Below, in pieces: positions 25,347-37,554 of a DNA stretch of 64,000 nucleotides; the stretch's first letter is position 1; the number at the start of each line of letters is the position of its first letter. The DNA is from Morella rubra. Lineage: Eukaryota; Streptophyta; Magnoliopsida; Fagales; Myricaceae. A program made the position numbers and the translations under genes. The notes beneath the pieces were generated by a model, which worked only from the letters and a program-made list of their open reading frames with translations, had not been told where the DNA came from and did not search any database. The DNA lies in NCBI GenBank assembly GCA_003952965.2, contig CM025855.1:15246286-15310285 (forward strand), given 5' to 3'.

Positions 25347-28300
25347 TCATGATGCCTGGTGCAGCTGTGTCGTCCAATCAAAAGGTTCCCAGTCCTGGAG
25401 AAAGCTTTTGACTGCCTCCCTTTGAACTTCAACAGACTCGTACCTTCGGCGACGATACATGTCTTCCTCTGGAAGATGAAGCATGCCTCTTATGACATTA
25501 AGGCCGAGGCTGCTCTTAAACTGCTCCTCATCATCAATTACATGGACAAAACCCTTATTTAGACCAAATTCAACATGGAAGTACGGAAAGTTTTTCGGAA
25601 TACAGCCCCGCAAGCCCTTTTCGCTTGTATCAATGAGCTTTTTTGCATTATGTTGACTCCACTCATCTTCGGCTTCATCAATTGCCTAAACCAAACTTCT
25701 TTTAGCAACTTGAAAACGAACTAAATATAAATACAAAAACATACAAATTTAGAATTGGAAACCTGAGAAGAGGGTATACAGAAAACAAATACACGATCCT
25801 GTATGCATCAAAATATAAATTTCAACAATGCGATAAACATCAGTTAGCTTCTTCAGAAGAATAGCATCTCTCTTTCTTTCTTTTTTCCCTTTGAAGAAAA
25901 AGTGTGGAAAATCATCCTACTTGGGTCAATAAGGCCAGATTATAGTATAGCTATCAAAGATATAAAAAAAAAAATAAACCAATGAGACAAGTAATGAAGT
26001 AAATAAAGCAACAAGCTAAAGTATCAAGGAGTTTTATGAAGCTCATATAAAGACTCCAAAAAGATTATGTATATATTAAACTGCAGGGTCCATCTTTTTA
26101 TTCTATGCGCCACAAAATCTGCTTCTTAGCAATATACACCACTTATGCCACCGAGATGTAGGAGGTTATCCTTAGTGAACTTCTAATAATGCACAAGCTA
26201 AAACAAGGTGCTTTTTAGAACCTCAAGGCAGCACAATGAAACAGATGTGAAGCTGAGATCACTGGTTCAAAACTCTCCCCTGCCGACCCTAGGGCCGAAC
26301 TCACTTGCTTGAAGAAAAAAAGAAAAAAAAAACTAAGGACAGGTTGAGCTCAACAGATTATTTTTATTTTTATTTTTATTTTTTTGGGTGGGGTGAGGGC
26401 AGGCACAACTCCTCATTTCATGCAAACTACTCCAACTACTAGCACAAGGGATTACAAAGAAGAAGCACAGTTTTAGGGCTGGATTCATAGAAATTTAGAA
26501 TGAAGAATAATACCTTTTTAAAATACAAAGGAGCCTGTTTGGCAATTTCTCTGGGCAAAGGAATACACTCGATCAAACAATGGCGACGCTGCTGCGCCAA
26601 CCCCATCACTGTTTCAAGAAACACCACATCCTTTTCCTGCTTTGCAAACATCATAATAAGGCATTTCTTGAAGTTGCGTATTTCTTCCCACACATTATCC
26701 TCAACAGTTCTTGTGGCCGATTCATGCTGCAGAGAAAACAGCTAGGCTTTAGTGGGGAAGGTATTTCCACACCCATGAGATCGATGAAATTAACAGAAAA
26801 TAAGAGAGATAACCTCAAGAAATTAAATCATTCTATCAGATTTTTTTTTTTTTTTTTGGTGGCAATCATTCTGTCAGGTTTAATTTCACTTTAATAGAGA
26901 TTCACGTTACTGCCAAGAGCAGCTATACCATTCTACTGCATCTCAGAAGCATCCTAAGGTTTTCAAAGTTTGTAGAACTGATATCACTAACCTCATTCAT
27001 TACCAGTTTTCCTATGAGTCAAGTAATATGCAATGTTCCCACTCTTCGCAGTACTACTTAAAACTTGAAACATGAATTTGTCCCTCTAGATACAAAACTC
27101 ATGAATGCAATGTCATTGTCAACCATAGATAAAAGCCAATTGGAAGTAGGAAAAAAGAAAAAAAACTAAGTTCAAATCACTTTGTAACGTCAATCCTCAT
27201 AACTAGAAAGAGAAGTAAATGTTTCGGAAAAGAAAAAAACTTAAGCTCACCTGCTGTGGTACAATGCAGCAATGACCAGGCACTACAGACTGCCATTGCG
27301 GCAGCATCAAGTATGTGAAATTTGCTATTGATACAATTAGATGTTTCGGCATTTTTGGATTCTCAAAGCAGAAAAGACACCTCTCTTGTTGAGTTAATAG
27401 TCGCATATTCTTCTGGGTACCCTGTTGCTCATTTCCTCCACCCTTCTTCCGATCTTTTCTGCTAGGACCATCTTCGAAATCATATTCATCATCTGCTTGA
27501 CCATAAGTAGTATATTTTTTGTTGTGCATTATCTTTCGAGCTAGATGCATATCAGCATCGTCCTCATCCTTCTTTTGCCGAACAGATCTGTCTCGCATAA
27601 TACGTCTAGATAAAACGAATCATCAATAGAATGATAACAGCACTGAATGGGTTACAGGAATAAGAAAGATATTGACATGGCATTCTGTAAAGTGGATAAA
27701 AAAAATAAGAAAAGAATACACCCACACATACACACGAGCTGAGTCCATCTTTGTTGCTGTAATTTTCATTTGTCCAATACTTATCTACTCCCAATGAATA
27801 AAATTCTGAAATTTGAACCCGCGAAAAACAAAAAAAAGACCACACCCCAATAATAACATTACAAGATGAATAATTACCTGCTTGAGCTTCCTTCATTCTG
27901 CATTCTAATTGAATTATCACCAGCACCCTGCTTTATCTTCTCCACTTCTTGCTAATGAAAAGAAAGAGCAACAAGACCCAATTAATTACTGAAAAGAGAA
28001 CACACTTAACAAGTAATTCATCTAGTCCAATGACTCCCATTAAGATGAATGCTTTTCCATCCTTACCCCATCGAATTTTTTTTTTTTTTCAATAGAGAAC
28101 CTTTTCTTCTGTAAGATTGATGAAGTAGCAATTAATGCAAAGACAGCCAATTGGAAAACAAGATCAGCCCGACTAACAGTCGCTTTGATCTGTTACAGAT
28201 CAGCTCGAAAGTTTTCCAGTCTGTATGATACGTGTGTTCACAGATTTGTGGTGAATTTCTAGATATACTGGGCGTAAAGTAGGTCAGGCAACCCATTTCT

Positions 28301-31073
28301 ATTTAAGAGGTTTGATAATCAACAGATACAATTCAGTTTCGGAAACAATGCAAAGATAAGTACGGAACTGGGATAAAAAGAAAGGAAAAGGGGTGGGGAG
28401 GGGGAAGCGCACAGCCAAAAAAAATTTACAAAAACAGGAAATATTCTGCTACAGGCTATAGTGCACCAAGCAGAATACATGCTTCTACAGAAACATCATA
28501 CAACTTGTGACATGCATATTTAAATTCATTCAACATTCTAGCGTGAGAAGTAGGAATAGGGTCTTGTAGTAACTCTACAACCCTAACAAAACCTGTTTTA
28601 AAAGATAATGGGGCCAACAGCCCAAGATAATTAAGCACTAGAAAGACAAAGGACAAGCCCAGACCACAGAATCCACAAAAACTTACATCTAGAAACGTGA
28701 TAGTAACAATTACAACAATCAGTGCCCAAGGAAGGAAGCCCAGTCATGTTATATAAACATCACCAAGATAAGCTAAACAGAAAAGCAGCAAAGTCGCTTC
28801 ATAAAAGTAGTTCTTCACCTGGCCCAGACTAAAGAAATCCTTTGTATGACCCTAAATATCTCAAGCCTTTCACCCTGAAGTTTCTTTTTTTCTGGAGACA
28901 GCCAAAATTTGCTAAATATCAACACTTCTATCCACTTCCTAATAGGCATGCAAGGCCTAGGAAAGGAATTGGAATTTCTTTCTAATTTTCCAAGCAATTA
29001 ATCCAAATTGTAATGCCCACGGGGGTTTATACAGCTGATCTGTCCAAATTAATTATCAATGATGTTGGTGACAATTTCTTGAATTTCTTCAACATAAACC
29101 ATTCTTCCAGAACATAGGTTCTCACACAGTAACTAGAGAGAGATAGCAAGACTGACATTTTTTTTGGGAAATTTTGAATACAGAGACAAGATCAGAAACG
29201 TTGACAATGTGGACAATGCCATCTTACCAAAAGTTTATTGGCTTCTTCATGATTCCCTTTCAAACGAAGCTGAAGAGCCTTAGCTGCCAACTGGTTTGCA
29301 CTCAATGCATCACTAGCCACTCCACTACCCTCACAAGATTGCTCTGTCCGTGAAGCAAATTCTGACTCCAAGTTTCCCTCAACAGAACGGCCACGACCAT
29401 TATTCTGCCGCTGGACAATTTCGTGCATGAAGTTTCCATCATTGGAAAACCGATTTAAGCTAGACACTGTAGCAGCAATAAGGCCAGCATCCTTAGAAGA
29501 CAAATTTTGATTTTTCCGCTTTCCCCATGATAAGGAATCTCGAACTTTAGGCTCCTTCATTTTATGATGCTGGAAAGATACATCCTTGAAGTAGCGCCTG
29601 TCATTCTAGTAAGAAATGAAAATATATGAGATCTAAGCAAAAGGGAAGTCGCAATTGTTTTCACCCCAAACAACGGTAATAAGTTTCTACAAAGAAGGGG
29701 AGAAAAAAAAGAGTCATGCACTACACAATTCCAAGGTACCTTTTTTATATCCGTCTCACTTTGATCATCCGAACCTGTTTGCTGTTCCTCAGTTAACCCT
29801 CTCCTTCTATCTCTTATGGCATGTAGATGGGCACGAGATGGGGCAGCCATACGAGATGCTACAGAAACAGCGAGTTGACCAAGAGAACCCCACCGTTCTT
29901 CAACAACCTGCACAATTCCATCGGAGATGAAACAATGGCCAAAACAAAAGGGCAAAAAAAAAAAAAAAAAAAAGTTTAACAGAGATCCTTGCACATGTAT
30001 AAAAGTATGTGGCATACCTCCTCAAGCCTTCGGCCTTCACGAGCTGCTTGTTCTCGTGCACGCTTCAAGGCTTTAAGTCTCCAGCTTGCGCCTCCATCCC
30101 CAACAACTGAAGAAGACAAAAGTTGGTCCCCACTGGCTTTGCTTCCCTCAGTATCTTCTGGATACCCACTACCATTATCCTTCAAAAAAGGATTCAATTC
30201 CTTGGGATGCACCTTCTTTATCTGAAAAAAACAAAACAAAAACAATGTTTACTAACCATAAATTGATGATAAAAAATTTAAGATGAAACCATGCTGATTG
30301 TGTGTTGCATTATACCTAATTTTTCAAGAAAAAGAAAGTGAGAGAAAGAGATTATTCAACTAAACTACCAATCCAACAATTTAGGGAGAATGGGGTACAG
30401 GATCTAGAAACTAGAAGCATACCATGATAGCAGTCAATATCAAACTAAGAACAAACCTCTTCAGTAGGTGTTTCCTCTGATTTATCGTCAACAGTCACTA
30501 CAGGCCTATTGTCGCTCCTGTCTGCAGGTCGAAGCATCCATTCTAAACCCATTTCCTTCCTCACAATTTCCATCTCTTTCAAGGACCGACTAGTTCCTCT
30601 ACCACTATCTAAGAATTCAAAAAAACTAACACAAAGTTAACCAATATGCCAAAAGGTCAAACATTTTGACAGTAAAATGAAATAGACTACATACCAGAGA
30701 AGTCCTCTGCGGCAATGTCCTCTTGTCCCTTGTTTTCCTCACTCTTTCTCCTCCCATCTTGCCTACATTTTGATCTCTTCTTGGACCTATCACCATCCTC
30801 CTCCACCATCCTTTCGCCCTTGCTTCTCTTACTCTTACTCCTACTCTTTCTGTTATCCCGACCCTTCTTTTCTTCTCTGTCAGAACTGCTCTCACTTTCA
30901 CTTGAAGAATATTCATCCGATGAGTACCACTTTTTCTTGCCAGACCGTTTCTCAATTCTCTCAACATCTGAATTACCATACCTAGAACTTTTCGTTTTCT
31001 CCCTATGTTTTTTCTTTCTACTTCTTGATTTTTCCATTTCTTTTACAGAATCATTGGAGTCATCATTTTGTGC
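25347..31073 (-). CDS. CWF19-like protein 2 homologue (spliceosome-associated)
   Basis: CWF19/CwfJ proteins act late in splicing on the intron-lariat spliceosome. Nine minus-strand exons keep frame: 30695-31073, 30457-30608, 30018-30221, 29740-29907, 29228-29605, 27878-27951, 27251-27605, 26514-26726 and 25347-25685. With the Met at 31037 this gives 741 residues. The N-terminus is a long Lys/Arg/Ser/Glu-rich tract (RSRKKKHREK, SSSESESSSDREEKKG), then EIVRKEMGLEWMLRP and ERWGSLGQLAVSVASRM. The C-terminal half holds CwfJ domain 1 (CLFCFENPKMPKHL, PGHCCIVPQQ, HIT-like) and CwfJ domain 2 (FPYFHVEFG, GMLHLPEEDMYRRRRY). The first exon listed is open upstream of Met 31037 to an acceptor at 31074, so a further 5' exon may supply the true start; none was found. 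Confidence 0.92.
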
Positions 31074-33407
31074 CTAAAAAGCAGGACATGGATTCAGAAC
31101 CAGATAAGCCTAACATATTAATAAAGAAAAGAAAAATGCAATCAATTTTTAAAAGATGCAAAAGAAAGGTAATGAATTTAAAATTTTACTCTTTCAATCT
31201 TGTCACGGGATATGAATTTGAGTCCACCAAGCATTGTTAAGTAGCACCGAGGTACGATGCACTCAATACAATTTATAAAGTTCTGCAGGACGACAACTAA
31301 GAATTAAAAAAAAAATCATAACATAACTGCAAACTTCTTACCGATTCGCAGGAAACAGAAATTAGAATTCGCAAACAAATCGTTTACAGATTTCCTTAAA
31401 AAATTTAGAGCACATACATCCTATGCAAACATCAACATACCCAAGTAGCAAGCTCAAATTCAGTTACGGCAGCAAAAGAAATCCAATGAGTCCAGGTGAA
31501 AGAGGACGAAGAACAAAAGACGACGGAGAAAAGAAGAGTGGAGATAGAGAGAGAAAAAGTAATCCAATAATGTTGATATTGCAAAAGAGAATTCACCACA
31601 CAAACATACCCTATGCAGAACCTACCACTCCTTACTGTTCAGCAGTCACTGTTTCCACCTCTATTTCTTCCCAAAATCTTCCTGAGAGTACCTGAAAACT
31701 ACACTTCCGCCTCTACCCAACTTGCCCAAACGAACCTCCAATAATAAAGAGCCTCGCTTTAACACTTTCTTCAAACTTTTCTAATCAAAACATTTTAAAC
31801 TGTCATAAAATATTTTCTCATCTGAATCTAGCCCTATATTCAACATTTATATGCTCAAAGGTACGTATTAATTATCAAAAAATTTACAGACCAGATTTTT
31901 CAACAAGAAAAAAAGGTTTTATAGATGGGCAAATATCGAAGAAGAGGACCAGAACAAATTCTCGCTCTTCTTCTCGGTGGTTTGATTTCATCGAGATCCA
32001 TCGGTCTTCGAGAGGGAACAAAATAATTGGCAAAGATAACTTAGCAACCGATATCCCACCCAAATCGGAGAGCTATCATTAACCAATATCCCACCAAGCA
32101 ACCAAATCAAAACATGATAGACTCAAAAATCAAAACAGAAAAGCAAACCACGTGGCTTACACGCACAGCATATTCAAAAATCAGCTAGGCATTTACCAGA
32201 TCTGCACAATGTCACGAGGGCAGAGGCCGGGATTCACCTGGCACGTCTGTTGCTTCGGGTGGAGGGCGCTGTGGTGTGCCGCTCTTTTTCCCGACGGTTT
32301 CTATTCGGGTATCGGAGGACGGAATGAAACAAGGAGCTCATGGCCACGTCACCAATCACCTATCGGTGGAGGGGAATTAATCAGGAGACTTGGAAGTGAC
32401 CGCCTAAGTTACATGAGGTAAAGTCTCATGTGGTGTTTTTATGTGACAAAATTTTCGGTGATTAGAAATTTAGTTTAATTAAAAAATTTATAAAATAATT
32501 TTTCTTTTTGTCATATCATACTTTTTACTAAAATAAATATAAAAAAAATTATTCAAAGATCAGAGTAACACCTACAATAATATTTAGTAATAATAAAAAT
32601 TCTCTATTTTTTATTTTAATTTGGTAAAATTTTCAAAATTTATTAGCTAAAATAATAAAAGTTAAAAATTTTGGTCAAAAATTTTTTTACACTTTTTAAT
32701 TTTCAAAATTTTCATTAACTCGTCCTCCAATTTTTTCACAAATTTTAACAATTTTATATATCAAATATATAAAAAAAAAAAAAAAAAATCCAACAACTCA
32801 TTCTTCTACTTTGTTACAAATTTTGATAAAACTATCTCCTACTCAACCACCATCAAATATTTCTATTAATTTTTTATAAAATTTAAATTGTTAAAAATCT
32901 TTTCTTAAAAAATTGAAATATAAAATTTTTTTACATGCAAAACAATTAAAATTCATAAGCCAAAATGACTTCGATGAAAATGGCACGTTCTCCATCCTAA
33001 ACCGTCCTCTCCCCCAAAGCATAGAGAAAAGGGATCGAGAGGGGAAGAAAACGTATTCAAGCCCAATCAAAAAGGCCTGGACTAAGCAACCTTTAGGAAT
33101 CAATCATCAGATGGTGATGCGTGCACGCGGTGCCCGTTGTCCCATTGAGACATTGGACACGCACCAAGGGAGGCGACACATGGGGAGCTCACAAAACTTA
33201 CCACATTCGAAGCATTGACACGATGTCTGACACTTGTCTTTCCCCATGCTCATCGTCCTCTTCTTTTAAATCCCTCCCCCAGCCTCCTCTTTCCCACTCG
33301 TTCTCATCCTTTTGACACTACTACAACGTATATTGCAGTCTGTTTCCTCTTCTCGTACAGATATATTGCGACGTATAAGGCAGTGAGTTCGTTTGACGTT
33401 CATTTTA
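31074..33407. other. Intergenic: CWF19-like 5' side and LEA promoter region
   Basis: 31074-32400 has moderate complexity and probably contains the missing first exon or leader of the CWF19-like gene. On the minus strand a donor-like CCAG|GTGAATCC lies near 32240, but no convincing start. 32430-32940 is very AT-rich with poly(A). 33100-33400 holds the LEA promoter and leader, with several ACGT cores but no perfect ABRE seen. Confidence 0.4.
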
Positions 33408-34658
33408 ATGGCTTCCAAGCTATCTTCGCGGGTGCTTGTTATGATTCTTGTGATGCTGGTGGTGCTAGCACTCTCCACCGTCGGGAATATACTCTCAACA
33501 AAAGAGGAAGGTCGTCGTGACTATGACGAAGCGAAGGGCAAGACAAAACATGCGCTGGAGAAGGAGGCAGAGGCGGCGAGAGAGACCAAAGAAGCTTCGG
33601 AGTCGTGGGCCGAGTGGGCTAAGGAGAAAATTGGGTTGAAGCAAGATGAGTCCAAAGAATCTGCTAGCAAGGCTTCGGACATGGCGTCTGACGCTGCAAA
33701 GAAGACCAAGGACAAGGTCCAGGAGGCTGCTTCTGGTTAGTATCTTTATTTACGCCCACAAAGTTCGATTTTTTTTTTTTGTTCTAGTTCAGTGGAGAGA
33801 TACCCAGCGCTGTGTCTATTTTTAAGTACTATGAAGAAGACAAACACGAGAGTCGCTATTAAAATTTTTGCCATAAACATGTGTTTAGATGTAAGGACAA
33901 TGGTGAACAATTCTAGGAAGATTATTGCTTCCTTAGGATTAGGGGGAGTTGAATTTGGTAATTGTTGTGTGTTGGATCAATTGGCAGGAGCCGGCCAATA
34001 TAGTGCAGACAAGGTTAGAGACGCTAAATCCGGTGCTACAGAGAAAGCTGGTGACATAACAAATGCAGCGAAGGAGAAGGCCAGAGAGGCGGCGGAGGCA
34101 GCAAAGGAAAAGGCTAGTAAAATAAAGAATGTAGCGACGGAGAAAGCCAGCGAAACAGAAAATCAGATAAAGGAAAGGGCCAATGAAGCAAAGGAGAGAG
34201 CATCCCAGAAGGTAGAAGAGGCGAAGGAAAAGGCGTCTCAGACGGCCAGGGAAGCAGCGGAGAAAGCATCCGAAGCAAAGGAAAAAGCGTCTCTGAAGGC
34301 AGAAGAGGCAAAGGAGAAGGCATCTCAGACGGCAAAGGAAGCCGCAGATAAAGCTTCCGAAGCAAAAGAGAGAGCATCCCAAAAAGCAGGGGAGGCAAAA
34401 GACTGGGAATCTCAAAAGGCAGAGGAAGCGAAGAATGCATCTGTGGAGGAAGCTAAGACAAAGGAGTCGGAAACAGAGGAACAGCTAAGTTGGACCAAGG
34501 AAAAAGCTAAGGAGGCTTATGATGCAGCGAAAAAGAAAGCGGCAGGGACCTTAGAGTCGACCAAGGAAACCATTGCTTCCAACTTTGACGCTGCCAAGGA
34601 GAAGGCGCAGGAGATTAAACATCATATAGCTGGTCGAGACAGCGACGAGGAACTCTGA
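33408..34658 (+). CDS. LEA_4 (group 3 LEA) protein with N-terminal signal/anchor segment
   Basis: Late embryogenesis abundant proteins protect membranes and proteins during drying. Two exons: 33408-33735 and 33988-34658 (GT-AG, phase 1), 332 residues. Residues ~6-27 are a hydrophobic helix (VLVMILVMLVVLALSTVG) behind MASKLSSR, so entry to the ER or a membrane anchor is likely. The rest is a continuous 11-residue-type repeat rich in Ala, Lys and Glu (KEKASQTAREAAEKASEAK and variants), typical amphipathic LEA_4 helices. It ends DSDEEL, reminiscent of but not equal to an HDEL/KDEL retrieval signal. The ATG at 33408 directly precedes the hydrophobic stretch. Minus-strand ORFs over the repeat are shadows. 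Confidence 0.9.
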
Positions 34659-35014
34659 ACTTATCCCCACCAGGACAACTAAAGAGAAAAGAACAGAAAA
34701 GAACTTCAGCTGCTACCCGATTTTCTGTAGGCTTGTAATTCGTGATCTTTTGCATATTCCTGTTTTTGAGTCTCGGTGATTGGAATGTTGCTATGGCTTG
34801 TTGAGTGTAGCAGTATGAGGTATTCGATCTTTTCTCATTATTTTTCTTTGCATCTGTTCTTTTACCCCCTAGAGGTCTAAGCCAAGAGTTTATGTCATCG
34901 TTTAGAAGTTTATAAGCTGTGGCATCTGCCATTCCAAACTGGATAAAACTGCTTTGGATGATACTAAATAGCACTGAGATCCTGATGGATTTCATGCCAA
35001 AGCAGTTGACTGTA
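34659..35014 (+). other. LEA gene 3' flank
   Basis: Probably 3' UTR and downstream sequence, up to the target-site duplication of the solo LTR. No ORF supported. Confidence 0.5.
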
Positions 35015-35661
35015 CGAGTTGTTGGGTTTATTCCTTCTACGGGGAGGAAAGCCTAATGGGGGTCTTTAATAAGGCTCAAAGCCCATTAGGGTTTTAACTT
35101 ATAACCTATGGAGAATTCTTTAAGTTGTACGGATTAAAAGAAAAGAAAGAGACAATTTTTCTCTTTCACGCTTAGGTTTCATCAAAGACTAAATCCCGCT
35201 TTGTCTGTGGTCCGATCGAGCTGAAATTTGGAGGAGACGTTCACGACACAAGGGGCTATCATCTAAACGGTAAAGATCAAATTTTGAGCTCGATAATAGT
35301 TGTTCGCATACGTGAACAGTATCCGCAGATTGTTGATATTTTCTCTACGTTATTTTTCCGTAGTATTTGCCAAGATTGATATCATCTCGAAGATCTGAGT
35401 TGTAGCCTCTAGTTGTGACTAGAGAAGACTTTGTGTACCCATTATTTGGTTTATAGTGGAGATTTGATTGGATTAGGTCCCGTAGTTTTTTCTTCCTCAC
35501 ACCGAAGAAGTTTTCTACGTAAAAATTGCTTGTGTTGTTCTTGCTTGGTGTGATTGATTATTCTTCGTACGTATAATTGTTGAGATTACGCTCTATTTGC
35601 TTTCATCTAGAGAGAAGATTTATTCCGCTATTTGTTTGTCGATATTTCTCTCCACACGAGT
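35015..35661. mobile_element. Solo LTR, copia-like, 637 bp, with 5-bp target-site duplication
   Basis: LTR 35020-35656 begins TGTTGGG and ends CTCTCCACA (TG...CA), flanked on both sides by CGAGT (35015-35019 and 35657-35661). Near the right end, GTCCCGTAGTTTTTTCTTCC...TTTTCTACGTAAAAATT resembles the U5 wording of plant Ty1/copia LTRs. A TATA-like CTTATAACC is near 35098. No internal retrotransposon region is attached, so it is a solo LTR left by recombination. Orientation is probably plus. Confidence 0.88.
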
Positions 35662-36237
35662 CATATCAGATATGTTTGTCAAGTAACTTGACTCTGCTAT
35701 CCTCGTTTTAATGGGAATGCTGGTATGATTTACAAAAAAAAAAAAAAAAAACTTGTTTCATTCCCCATATTGCAAAGAAATTGATTCAATTTATGTGCGA
35801 CAATGGAATATCTTCTAATCTCTGCCACTTAATTATAGGATCGCACAAGAAGTTCACAGAATTAAAATTCAGGAAGAATTAAAATTATTTCAACGTGGAG
35901 AGGTAATTTTTATTCAGAATTTTGGAGTTCGACTTGATTTATGAGCTTTCTCTCTGAAGTGCTTTTGTAAGGGCCTAGAGCTCCAAAAAGTTTATTTTCC
36001 ACACTTATAGCCGAGAAGGTTTCAGAATTCTTATTGCCGAGAAGGTTTCAGAATTCTTGTCGTTTCCAGAGAGAGAGTTGAAGAGCAGCCAACAGAGAGA
36101 GAGAGAGAGAGAGAGAGGGATTGGGTAGTGAGGTGTGCTGGAAGACAACCCACCAACCCGTACTTTTCTGTGCAAATGCCACCCCACCCCACCCCACCCC
36201 ACCCCACCCCAACCCATCTCACTCTTTTGCTGTGTAC
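35662..36237. other. Non-coding with simple repeats
   Basis: Contains poly(A) near 35735, a short duplicated phrase (GCCGAGAAGGTTTCAGAATTCTT, about 36011-36057), (GA)n at about 36092-36117 and (CCCCA)n at about 36180-36211. Minus-strand ORFs here are products of these repeats. A diverged relative of the 58-bp unit is at about 35830-35890. Confidence 0.6.
36180..36211. repeat. (CCCCA)n pentanucleotide microsatellite
   Basis: About six uninterrupted pentamers; the minus strand reads GGTGG-type repeats with G-runs. Confidence 0.85.
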
Positions 36238-36411
36238 GATATGAGAGCCCCTTAATTGTACAATCGCACAATACAGTTCACAGAAATAAATGCAGGATAT
36301 GAGAGCCCCTTAATTGTACAATCGCACAATACAGTTCACAGAAATAAATGCAGGATATGAGAGCCCCTTAATTGTACAATCGCACAATACAGTTCACAGA
36401 AATAAATGCAG
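36238..36411. repeat. Three perfect 58-bp tandem repeats
   Basis: Unit starts GATATGAGAGCCCCTTAATT and ends AATAAATGCAG, three copies in a row with no difference seen. An older diverged copy of the latter part lies ~400 bases upstream. Confidence 0.92.
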
Positions 36412-37554
36412 GAAGAATTAAAATTAGTTTCCTGATAGACTTTTTGAATACATTCTGATTGAACGTGACTTGCCGTGATCAAAAATTTTTATTTAATAAA
36501 ATAATTATGAAATAATTTTTTTTCATTAAATTATCTATTTATATCATAATAAATATAAAAAAATTCATTAAAATAATCTGTTTCGTTCCACTAATTCCTT
36601 CTCTTTTCTTGGCAAAGAAAGGAAATAAGGAAAGTAAACTATTAAGGGGGAAATCAAACACATCACATTAAAGTAAACTGTTAAAGGGGATCAAACAAAT
36701 CACATTCGGTAATGTTCTCCGGAGAGAAAAAAGAAACATCAGTCAAACGAGGAAGATTTTAATTATGCATTTTTTAACCTATGAATTCTACGTGGGTAGT
36801 TGAGAACACCGTAATGCTGTTAGTTCGCTGTGCTAGGTGCAAAATTAATTTTTTTTATTTTTATATATACTTTTCCCTGGCCCCGCCCCCCTTGGCCCAC
36901 CCAAAAGCCTCAGCCCCCCCTTGTTTTGACATTGTTCATTTTCATTTGAGATGTGTATGGAGAATAGTGTTTTGCAGTGAATCCCTTTCTAAGGCTGGCA
37001 TTTTGCCTCCACTGATCCCCAAAAATTTGCACAATAAACTCATTCACGATGTTGTTAGAATTGAATAGAAAACTCTAGGACAATGAAACTAGCTAAAGAT
37101 ACTACATGAAAGGCTAATGCTGAGCTTGCTAGAGCCTAATCATTTGAGTGTTTTCCTTGCCATTTTATATCCAGTTGAGTAATTTGTTGTACAAAGTGAT
37201 CTCTTGGTGCTACAAACTGTGGTTGTCCCATGTTTCCAAGATATTTTCGTATGATCATTAACCCATCCACCTATTACGTTTTCCAAAAAGGACACCTTAA
37301 TGCAATCTCTATGATTTTTGTTGTCATGGTGAAATTACATCTTACTAAATTTTAAGCTTTCAAATTATAAAGTTTGGTACACTGGGTGTGGTACTTGCTC
37401 AGATTAATATGGGCGTTGATGCTTGTGACTTGTCACTGTTTGTTTAATTAGTTGGTGCTCCATTAGTGTCTTGAACAACAAGAATTTAATTTTTAATGCT
37501 ATTACCACTAATTGATTGATGAATTTTCGTTTTCTTATGTTTTTGTTTAGAAAA
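36412..37554. other. AT-rich intergenic
   Basis: No ORF supported. A C-rich patch at about 36880-36925 stands out. The right half may be the 5' part of the hAT relic that begins coding at 37555. Confidence 0.4.

Noticed and set aside
30715..31077. Plus-strand Ser/Leu-rich ORF
   Set aside because: Antisense shadow of the Lys/Glu/Ser-rich CWF19-like N-terminus.
33939..34440. Long minus-strand ORFs under the LEA gene
   Set aside because: Shadows of the Ala/Lys/Glu repeat (Cys/Leu/Phe-rich translation).
36005..36271. Minus-strand ORFs rich in GWGGVG and SLSLS
   Set aside because: Products of the (CCCCA)n and (GA)n microsatellites.
36238..36411. CRISPR-like array
   Set aside because: Head-to-tail repeats with no spacers, in plant nuclear DNA: an ordinary tandem repeat.
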